The notes below the pieces were generated by a model. The model saw only the letters and a program-made list of their open reading frames with translations. It was not told where the DNA came from and searched no databases. 64,000 nt of DNA from Dermatemys mawii (taxonomy: Eukaryota; Chordata; Testudines; Dermatemydidae), in contig ML677364.1 of the NCBI GenBank assembly GCA_007922305.1, forward strand, positions 19,058,538 through 19,122,537, in the 5' to 3' direction. Within the stretch, counting starts at the first letter, position 1, and every line of letters begins with the position of its first letter. The position numbers and the translations under genes are program-made. This document shows, piece after piece, positions 56,116 to 64,000 of the stretch.

Positions 56116-56869
56116 CAGATATGCGTAGATTACTTATTCAGCTAACATTGCGAAGGTGTGGGTTTTTTGTGCATAGCCCATACCAGTTGTAAATGTCCCA
56201 AATAATGTGTCTTCCTCTTCTTCTCTTAGCAGACAATCCTATGATCTTTTAGATTTCACAGTTTTCATTGCTAGAACACTTTTATTCAGACACCATTTTC
56301 ATTTGCTTAATGTCATTCAGTTTCTCCATGAACCACCTTAAACAATTTCATTCCCTCCTTGCTGTTTACCTCCTCTAAATGCTTATCTGCACATACATAG
56401 ATTTTTTTAAAAAAATGCAACCTCCCTTGAAACCTCTCTAGTCATGAAATTCAAGAGCACTCTGAGAACAGAGAATGAAGCCTCCTTGAGGTTGATGGTG
56501 GTGAGAATCACTTCCTGGGTATCTGTGTGGCCTGAAGAAAATTTCTCCTAGATTCAAAAGCTATTCAGACTACATGTTAATCTAACTAGAGGCATGTTGT
56601 GCCATAACGATATAATAGCTTTTCTTTGCAAAGTTTAAGATTTGTGAGAATGAGCACATTTTTTTAAGCAGGCTTTGATTTAAATTCAGGGTATCCTTAA
56701 GTAAATAAATAATGATGAACTATGAAGGGCATACTTTGCCTCCACTCTGTCAACAGAAGGCTACATTTCCCAAAGCCTATTTCATGTCTCAAAGGTAATA
56801 CTCAATGCATCAACCATCTCAAGAAAGACAGTAAATATCCACCTAGAGTATGATTATTTAAATTTGACC
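56116..56869. other. Unique DNA, no feature recognised
   Basis: No supported feature. Confidence 0.4.
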
Positions 56870-57290
56870 AATTTCAGTTCTCCTTTGAAAGCTACACAGT
56901 GTCTCATGATTCCTACCATTTCATGATCAATTAGAGAGCATGAAATCCTTCAATTAACCTTTGCCATTCAGGAAACAAATCACGGTTTACATTTACCCTA
57001 TAAAATGGATGTAATTTAAAATTTGAATGGCCTATGGCAATAAAATATGGAAACCACAAACATCATCAAACATAAACCAAAAGTGATGGCTTCAGGAAAA
57101 TGGCACAGTTTATCCAATGAAGTGAAACTTTCAGCTTTTATTCTCGGCAGGTACAATAGGTTTCTTCTAATTAAAACAATTATTACTCTCCAGTGTGACA
57201 TAAGCACTACCCCTCGCCTGCTGTAATTAAGCCCTGTGCTATAAAGGGATTGCTGAAGAAATGGAAACTGGCTCTTTTCTAATCACATAC
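56870..57290. other. Candidate conserved non-coding element
   Basis: High-complexity unique DNA with clustered motif-like words: 'ttcatgatcaattagagagc', 'tcaattaacctttgccattc', 'cttctaattaaaacaattat', 'gcctgctgtaattaagccc', 'gctataaagggattgctg'. Many ATTA cores and no coding frame. Appearance only; conservation not tested. Confidence 0.27.
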
Positions 57291-58254
57291 TACTACACAA
57301 CTTGCTGCAAAAGCAATCCTGGGATTTCCAGGGGGCTTACTTCCAAACGTGTTAACAAAATACTGGTATCATTCCCTGTTCAGTAAAGCTCATTTGGAGT
57401 CTCTGGCACTGTGAGGTGTTGTGGGTGATGGCTTGTCAAGGATACTTTGTCAGGCACCTCTTGTTGATATATCATATCTATTATTACATGAAAATTCTAG
57501 CCTCAGGAAACATGGACCTGATGTTCTTCTCACATAAGTGTAAAACATGAACACCACTAACTTCGATGACATGGCACCACTGTACGTGAAAAGTCTTAAA
57601 TAAAAATCCTGTAAAATATAATAGTGGTGGTGACAAAATATCCACAGCAATATATTACTGCCAAAACTACCCCCTTGAGGGTTCACGTGTCAAGCTGTAA
57701 CCTGCCAAATGATGTTGCCAATGAAATGTCTACAATAAAATGTGACCCTTTCTAGTCTGGGGACTGGCATAATGTCTCAGTGAATTATTCCATTCTAAGT
57801 AGTGTTGAAAAGGATCTTCTTGGAGGATCTAGTATGTTGAAATTGAGCTTCTCAGCTTTATCATGTAAGTACCTTGAGAGAAAGAAGATATCAATGAAAT
57901 TTGTTTAGTTCAAGTAAACAGGTTAGTACTGTGGATTCCATGATTCAGATCATAGGGATGGCACACTGTTTAGCTACGGGAAAGATCCTTATTAAACTAA
58001 CAGGATAGATTTAATGTGGATATGTGAACATTACTGTATTGCGATGAGACTTGCTCAGTACTCTAATGGGAGCTGTTAGTGTGCTGCTAAGGAACTTGCA
58101 AGGAGCATCTCCAAAAAGGCTGTATGGAGTTATACTAGCAATGGGTATTTTTGTTGGATGTGCATTCCCATTATACTTTCATTAACAAAAATAGAGCTAG
58201 CATCTAGAGGTACTCCCAGTTGTTTCTACTGGAAGGGCATACAGTCGATAGGAA
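57291..58254. other. Unique DNA, no feature recognised
   Basis: No supported feature. Confidence 0.4.
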
Positions 58255-58345
58255 AAACATAGGAATTGTCATAACATGTCAGACCAGTGATCCATCTCAC
58301 TCAAGATGTTGTTTCTCATTGTCAGGGATATACATGGGGAATTTA
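58255..58345. mobile_element. Short CR1-related fragment
   Basis: 'aggaattgtcataacatgtc' and 'agaccagtgatccatctcac' match a CR1 3'-end subfamily in antisense (consensus aggaattgccatactggatcagaccagtggtcc, split here for brevity). Very short and eroded. Confidence 0.6.
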
Positions 58346-59699
58346 AATAGCTACTGACGAACCCATTGTAGATAAGGTAGTGTAAAACCCACTTTGTATA
58401 ACCTGACAATCAAATCTCTCTGCTGCTATGTATGTGCCATTGGTCTCCTTAATAGTCATGATAGCAAATGCTATAAATCAAGGGCTATGTCACCAAACAG
58501 ACCCACAGCACTGACCTCCACGCAGCTTCATGCTGGGTGTGTCACTGCCTCGTTTATAAACTGAGTCAGTGATTTCAGCAAATTGAGTCCTGTGTTGTGG
58601 GCTGCAGGAACCTGCCCTCTGAATCTAATCAAAGTATTTATCTGTATGCCAGAGAGAAGTGTCCTCTTGAAGAGCTGCATTACAAACCCACATTAGATTA
58701 AGTTGTTAAAGTGACCTTTAACTAGCTATGTTCTTCCTCCCTCTCCTGTGGTATGTCACTGGGCTGTTCCTGGAATTTCAAATGTTGATTGATGTCAAGA
58801 AAAAAATACTGTTAACCATGCATTTAAGAAAAAGGTCACAAATACAAATGAACAGTACATCAGTTATTTCAAACTCTGCTCTTGCATAAAGGAAAAGGGA
58901 AGCTAATGTTTTCAGTAAAGTTCTAGTTAAGCATATATACTCACATAAAGCATCTCAAACGCCTTATTTCCCAAACCATGTTATTTTCCCCCACCTTTAC
59001 TAAAAATGACTATATGCTGCACTTGTGGCTATCCCAAAAGTTGGCTAGCAGAGGATTTGCACTATTGCTTCCTCAGCAATTAATGTATTACCAAGAGGAA
59101 AGGGGTTGGAAGAATGACAGAATCTTCTCTTACTTGGTTTAAACACTTAAAAAAACCCAAACCCTATGAAGGCCAGACAAAATATGTGCTGATGTGGGGT
59201 GCTGTAAAATGATTGCTATGTATCTAAAAGTCACTACAGCCACTATGTACAAGTAATGCAACCCTTCCAAATTTGTAACACATTTTTATAGCAACTTTCG
59301 CCATTATGTATAGTTTATGCTATTTATATCTATTTTGCTTCAAATCATCTGCCAACATTGAGATTTTTTTAAAAGTGAGCTTCTAAAATTTGTGTTCCAA
59401 ACAGCAATATCCTGCCACTGGCTGCTGTCTGGAAGAAGTTAGTACAGTACAATGAGACAGCCCTGTAACTTCTTACTTTTGAACCTCTTTATATCTTCAT
59501 CTGAACTTACCAATTCATCAAACTCCAATGATCTAGATAGCGTTCAATTTCAGCGATGTTCCGATAGAACCCCGCCTGCCAGCCAGGTGTCTGTCGGGAA
59601 ACTGCTAACTCACCTGCCCAGCTTCTCAACAGCCTGGGCTTTTGGGTTCATGGCTGACAGGCATCCTGCCAGTGGACTGCTCTGGGGTGGGGAATCCAG
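58346..59699. other. Unique DNA, no feature recognised
   Basis: No gene. 58,650-58,800 has high complexity and might be constrained, but this is an impression only. Confidence 0.4.
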
Positions 59700-59820
59700 C
59701 CCATTTCACAGATAATTTTTAAATTTGGGGGTTTCATTCCAAAATGGAACAAAACCCAATTTTGAAAGAGCAAAATCCTCCCAGAAATGGAATATTTTCT
59801 CTGCCCAGCTCTAATAAATA
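59700..59820. repeat. Old unclassified AT-rich repeat end
   Basis: 'gggtttcattccaaaatgga' to 'tggaatattttctctgcc' and 'cagctctaataaat' match an old dispersed repeat whose AT-rich relatives may underlie 40,800-40,915 ('ttttgtccagccctagctag'). Confidence 0.4.
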
Positions 59821-60390
59821 CATTAAAGATTGTGTGGCACTCAGATACTATGATGATGGGGTGCATATAAATACTTTAGATATTATATGGGATAGAATAG
59901 CCTTCCTGTACTACTGCAAAGGATGCTACGAAAGCAGCAACAATGGGCCTGATTCGCCACTGCCTTGCACTTTGTGTAATTTCTTGCTGCCAGATCAGGA
60001 TAGTAGCGGTTTACCCCCACTGTGCACAGGTGTAAATCATGACACAAGAGACTCAGGCCTTGAGCCACATTTACCAGATTTAAATGAGGGTTAATTGGCT
60101 CATTAAGCTCGATTTGCAGCGGTGTTGCTTCATTCAGCGCAACAGCAGCAAGAGCACACCAATGGATCTGACCTATTATGTGTACTGAGTCAGCTAAAGC
60201 CTTTAGTGAAAAAAAGCAACTTGTAACCCTTGTAGTGCTGTAGAATCAGTGCTGTTATGGGTGCATTATCTGGATTCTATTGCTGTATGCACAGAAGCAG
60301 TTCCACTTGCTGTCCTGAATCCAGACTATCAACACTTCCCACCAGTTTGGCACAGGTGTCAATCAAAGAATTTGAAGAATATGGGATTGC
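59821..60390. other. Mostly unique DNA
   Basis: No gene. 59,947-60,060 includes 'gggcctgattcgccactgcc' and 'caggtgtaaatcatgac', a worn palindromic-MITE fragment. Confidence 0.4.
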
Positions 60391-60398
60391 CAAAAAAT

Positions 60399-60862
60399 TA
60401 GGGTTGCCAGGTGTCCGGTTTTCAACCGGAACGCCTGGTCGAAAAGGGACCTGCAGTGGCCTCCCATATTCCAAATCTCTCAACCCCACCCCCCAGTCTG
60501 GATCCCCCTCCTGCACCCCAAACTGCAGCCCCAGCCCCACCTCAGTTCCCACACCCACAGCTGGAGCCCTCACCCCCTCCCATAGCCCAACTCCCTGCCC
60601 CAGCCCAGAACCCCCTCCCACACCCTGAACCCCTCATTTCATGAGAACATATGTTCTTATTTCTGGCTCCACCCTGGAGTCCGCATCCCCCAGATAGAGC
60701 CCTCACCACCTCCTGTAGCCCATCTTCCTGTCCCAGCCCAGTGAAAGTGTGTGGGGCGGGGGGAGCGAGCCACCGAGGGAGGAGGAACATAATGAGCAGT
60801 GGGCGGGGCTTTAGGCTGGGCTAGGGTGTTGGTTTTATGCCATTAGAACATTTGCAACCCTG
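60399..60862. mobile_element. hAT element, 464 bp
   Basis: Left end TAGGGTTGCCAGGTGTCCGG; reverse complement of right end CAGGGTTGCAAATG. TSDs 'caaaaaat' (60,391-60,398) and 'caaaaagt' (60,863-60,870) differ at one base. The subterminal 'tttcaaccggaacgcctgg' and C-rich interior with 'ccagccc'/'cccacacc' runs are typical of a common turtle family. The 123-codon plus frame and 114-codon minus frame across it are artefacts. Confidence 0.88.
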
Positions 60863-60889
60863 CAAAAAGTAACTGGACAGAATGTGCCA

Positions 60890-61125
60890 TGTTCATTTTG
60901 TATTGCTCTATTTTTTTAATCAAAATGTTGAGTTGTACCAAGTCAAACACCTTACAGAAGTCTAACTATATTACATCACACTCTTACCTTTATCAGCCAA
61001 ATTTGTAATCTCATAAAAAAAATCAAGGTTCTATTTTCCATTTTGATTTACATTGCCATCCTTTAGTTCTTTATTAATTGAGTCCTGTATCACCAGCTCC
61101 ATTATTTTCCCTGGGATCGATGTCC
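60890..61125 (-). mobile_element. CR1 LINE fragment: reverse transcriptase core
   Basis: On the minus strand, SIPGKIMELVIQDSINKELK (about 61,124-61,065) matches the CR1 RT block 'IPGK..E......I...L', then EITNLADKG, then LDFCKVFDLV (about 60,975-60,945), which is RT motif A with the catalytic aspartate (family: LDFSKAFD.V). The stop codons between them and lack of flanking RT blocks show a short dead fragment. Confidence 0.78.
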
Positions 61126-61361
61126 TGTCCTGGTTTCACCCAGAATTGGGTGAAGATAGGACAACCTACTCCAAAGGGGTCTAAACTACAGCTTGTAAGG
61201 ATTCTTGTGGCTTTGATTAGATAAGATTCTCTGCAGTTCCCTCTCTTTTAAAAGAATCATTATCAAGTTTTACTGGCTACTGAGTTCCTGTCCAAAAGAG
61301 ACTGCACTTCAGGGATGGATGAAGTGATATCCAGACATGAAGTCCCTGAGTCTCCAAACAC
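61126..61361. other. Short unique stretch
   Basis: No supported feature; may contain further eroded CR1. Confidence 0.3.
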
Positions 61362-61364
61362 TTA

Positions 61365-61605
61365 GGGTGTTGTCTAGACAGAGTGTTGCACTAGTTTAAC
61401 TAAAGATGTGAATTTCAAGTGATTTACTTTAACTGAAATAAGGATGTTCCACAGTTTGAGAGTGAATTATTTAATTTAAATTTAAATAGGTTAAGACAAG
61501 CTTAAGAGAAACAAAAAGAAGCCATAGTTAACATGAACTAAGTATCCACACAGGGTTTTGAAGCAGCTTAACTAAAGCAGTGCAAATTTGTGTGTAGTCG
61601 AGGCA
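61365..61605. mobile_element. Harbinger-type MITE, 241 bp, TTA target
   Basis: 'gggtgttgtctagacagagt' and 'gttgcactagtttaactaaa' at left are mirrored by 'cagcttaactaaagcagtgc' and 'ttgtgtgtagtcgaggca' at right. Both sides carry TTA (61,362-61,364; 61,606-61,608), the 3-bp target of PIF/Harbinger elements. Its transposase could have come from elements like the relic at 47-50 kb. Confidence 0.8.
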
Positions 61606-61608
61606 TTA

Positions 61609-62710
61609 AATATGTATGTTTTAAGTTTGAGCACCTTATAGAAAATGACCACTTACATCCGTAGTACCCTTACATGTTTAAAATTAGTGCATGTATATTG
61701 GTAGCTCTCCAGGCATGGGGCTAAAGCGTTATGCAATCCTTTCAGAAGGATTGTAGTATAAATGTAAATTATTGCCATTTATTATGAAATCGTGGCATGA
61801 CATTGTGCCTGAAGTTCCCTGTGGAGTTAACTAGCACGTTGTGTAGCGTTTAAAGAGATTTTCTGCAGAAAACTCCTGCTAAATCCCCAAAGCTCTCTTT
61901 CTGTCCGCATGGCTTGTCAGCTATTCCGAGAGCCCCAAGGAATATATACCTTTTGCATTTTTTTAAAAAGGCAAAATCAACCAAAACTGTCTTTCCAGCT
62001 TAAAAAAGTATACACAGTTCTCTTTTCCCCTCAGACACAACACAATAAGAATGTTTCAGATTGTAGAATATAGTTATACCTGTGAGGAAGCTGCTGTCAC
62101 TTTCACAAGGACTTGTTTTGTTGTTCTGTGTCTGACTAGAAATAGCAGTCTGATATATGGAAGGAAGCTGGGGAGGGGAAGACACCATAAAAATGGCTTA
62201 ATAAGATAACAGTTCTAAGTGAGCAACATTTTCCCCCTTTTCCTTTTTATTCTTCTCTGATGATAGTGCCCAGTTCCTGGTGCCATCGTAAGCCCCTTTG
62301 TTTCACTGGAGTGATGCAAAGAGGACTTAAAGCCCCATTAAGGATGCTGCTGAAGATTCCTGTTAGCAGCTATAGAGCTGGAGAAGTAACCAGCTACGCT
62401 GCCTACACTGTCCAGCAAGGTAGAGGGTGTTCTGGAGTGGGGTCAAGCTCTGAATGTCTAGCCCTGTAGCTGGGGGTGGGTGGAATGTGTTATGTAACAT
62501 GTAGGGAGTCCTCATGATGCATAAGAATTATAACTGGTGTAGGGGCAATAGCATGGCTAGACACTACCAACATGGGGACTATGTTCTCAGGCTCACTGTC
62601 TCTGAGATACTTGCATTGTATACAAATGCAGTGTTACAGAAGCAAGTTATCTAAATTCCCTAGGCCACACTGAACACTTACAAACACATAGGTGAAGTCA
62701 ATCATGCCTA
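61609..62710. other. Mostly unique DNA
   Basis: No gene. 62,255-62,480 is GC-richer and may be an old unclassified repeat; I cannot find ends. Confidence 0.35.
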
Positions 62711-62718
62711 CCTGTGTT

Positions 62719-62919
62719 CACTGTTCCCTCTAAGCTGTGCGCGTGTATGTGTGCACACAGAGCCTAAAGCCTGCGCACACAGCAAAACACTGCGCACACA
62801 AAAATTTGCACAGAAACACAAACATTGGCACAGAAGAAATTTTTTGTGCACACGGCCTGTCAAAATTTGCACAGAATATTTTTGCACACGTGGCCTGTCA
62901 AAAATCAGAAGGAACATTG
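62719..62919. mobile_element. hAT MITE, 201 bp, with internal short repeats
   Basis: Left end CACTGTTCCCTCTAAGC; reverse complement of right end CAATGTTCCTTCTGAT. TSDs 'cctgtgtt' (62,711-62,718) and 'cctgtggg' (62,920-62,927), two mismatches. The interior repeats 'tgcgcacac' / 'atttgcacaga' several times, and 'cggcctgtcaaaa' / 'tggcctgtcaaaa' twice, giving the Thr/His/Ala-rich spurious frames. Confidence 0.8.
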
Positions 62920-62944
62920 CCTGTGGGTTAGCATTATCAATATA

Positions 62945-63890
62945 GATCTTAGATATTAAATTGATAAGATTATGTTTAGTGTTTAGACTTCATAAAATGC
63001 ATGTAGGATTCTTCATGTATTGATCTCATTTATAATCTCTCATTTATAGCCCTTGGTATAAAGGTTTATTGAGTGTTTGCATTAGAAACCTCTGTAATTG
63101 TGTAAATCACCAAAGAGGGAAAGGAGCACTACAGTAAAGTGAGCAAGATGGCCCATTGAAGACAAATAAGGCAATGTGTAGCATTAAAGGAGGGTGGCCC
63201 TGTAGCTTGCATTCCTTACTCCCTCCAGGAAGGGGAGATCTACAGATAAACTCATCCCGTCAGTTCTGGACTCTGGGGCGGAGGGGATAAAAATCCCCAA
63301 CCAAGAGAAACTGAATCTCTTTCATGCTGTCTAGACCCTGAGGGGCAAAGATTCCTAAACATAAACAAAGAGGTCCCTGTGCTACTCGGCACGGGTTAGC
63401 CCTGAACTGCCAGGTGACTACAGCTCTGCCAGCTTTTAAATTATACACTGAAACTCATTTGTGTTGCTTACTTCAACCTGTAAATAACTCTCATTTTTTT
63501 TTCCCGAGTCAGTAAATCCTTAATTAGTTTACTACAGGATTAGCTACTGGTGTTGTCTTCGGTGTGAGATCTAAAGTACAAATTGATCTGGGGTAAGTGA
63601 CTCTCTCTTGGGACTGGAAGCAACCTAAATGTGGTGTGATTTCTGGTGTGACTATTTATCACTAAGTCCAGCTTGCCGGGGTGGCTAGACAAGCACAAGT
63701 GTCCAAGTGGACTGTCTGTGACTCCATGGTAAGACTGTTACACTGTTACAGGGATTCACATTTGTTACTGGGTTGATGAAGTCTATTTATAGATCATAGA
63801 ACCAATTTGGGGTGTCTGCCCTGTGTTTGGCAGGCTGTCGTGAGGTAGGCATTCACAATCGTGAGCCACTCCAGACAGCATGAAAGCATC
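62945..63890 (+). mobile_element. ERV-type LTR, sense, about 0.95 kb
   Basis: Order recalled from turtle ERVL-like LTRs: 'atgtttagtgtttagacttc', 'tttatagcccttggtata', 'ccaaagagggaaaggagca', 'gcaagatggcccattgaaga', a TATA-like 'ggggataaaaatcccc' at about 63,283-63,298, 'ttacttcaacctgtaaataa', 'cagtaaatccttaattag' as the poly(A)-signal region (about 63,510), then 'taccacagg'-type U5 and 'gtgagccactccagacagc' near the end. Ends are approximate, no TSD was confirmed and no viral gene is visible in the remaining 110 bp. Confidence 0.65.
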
Positions 63891-63895
63891 TACAT

Positions 63896-64000
63896 CAGTG
63901 GTGGGCAACCTGCGGCCCGTGGGCCATATGCGACCCATCAGGTAGGCCGCGAGAAAGTTTGTTTACATTTGCTTGGCCGCCCACAGCTCCCAGTGGCCAT
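63896..64000. mobile_element. hAT element, left end, cut by the window
   Basis: Begins CAGTGGTGGGCAACCTGCGG with 'gcccgtgggccatatgcg' and 'ggccgcccacagctcccag', a common turtle hAT family with a GC-rich interior. The right end lies outside the window. Confidence 0.75.

Noticed and set aside
60257..60628. 123-codon plus frame and 114-codon minus frame
   Set aside because: Both run into the C-rich hAT element at 60,399; proline-rich shadow frames.
1..64000. CRISPR arrays, operons, bacterial promoters or terminators
   Set aside because: The window is vertebrate nuclear DNA; no spaced direct-repeat array exists, and the tandem units at 15,471 are contiguous LTR repeats.

Overview
The window looks like non-coding nuclear DNA of an amniote, most likely a cryptodiran turtle. 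I base this on the repeat complement rather than on any gene: CR1 LINE 3' ends and RT fragments, a tRNA-derived SINE of the tortoise pol III/SINE type, many non-autonomous hAT elements of families I associate with turtle genomes, Tigger-type TA elements, a Harbinger relic, a degraded L1 and several ERV-like LTRs. No protein-coding gene can be supported. Every longer open frame is either inside a transposon or has no recognisable protein character. The single exception worth keeping is a weak candidate for a short terminal exon near 18.0 kb. The window therefore reads as a gene desert or the inside of a very large intron.

Layout. 0-7 kb: AT-rich unique DNA and an LTR (about 2.8-3.9 kb) with a foldback hAT element nested inside it. 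6.9-13.5 kb: two hAT elements with target-site duplications (TSDs) and a Tigger-type element. 14.9-16.3 kb: a second, better preserved copy of the same LTR, flanked by a 4-bp repeat and carrying 62-bp tandem units. 16.3-25.6 kb: mostly unique DNA, CR1 3' ends with adjacent or nested DNA elements, and an ERV-type LTR at 23.4-24.6 kb. 27.0-32.2 kb: two copies of another LTR family in opposite orientations, flanking a degraded L1 whose ORF1 and reverse transcriptase can still be read but whose endonuclease region is missing. 32-46 kb: unique DNA with small hAT elements, a tRNA-SINE and degenerate palindromic MITEs. 47.3-50.7 kb: a two-gene Harbinger relic (Myb/SANT-like protein on +, transposase on -), invaded by a 49-bp hAT remnant and by a segment of about 0.75 kb. 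52.9-54.8 kb: two more hAT elements, one a 1.1-kb near-perfect foldback hosting another element. 55.7-64 kb: CR1 fragments, a Harbinger-type MITE, hAT elements and an ERV-type LTR, with a further hAT cut by the window end.

Nothing here works as a pathway. The biology is the succession of transposon invasions, whose nesting order gives relative ages. Three unique, AT-rich, high-complexity stretches (about 30.3-30.9, 50.9-51.8 and 56.9-57.3 kb) resemble conserved non-coding elements and are the best candidates for host regulatory function, but sequence alone cannot prove that. Family names rest on my recall of repeat consensus sequences; terminal inverted repeats (TIRs) and TSDs were read directly.
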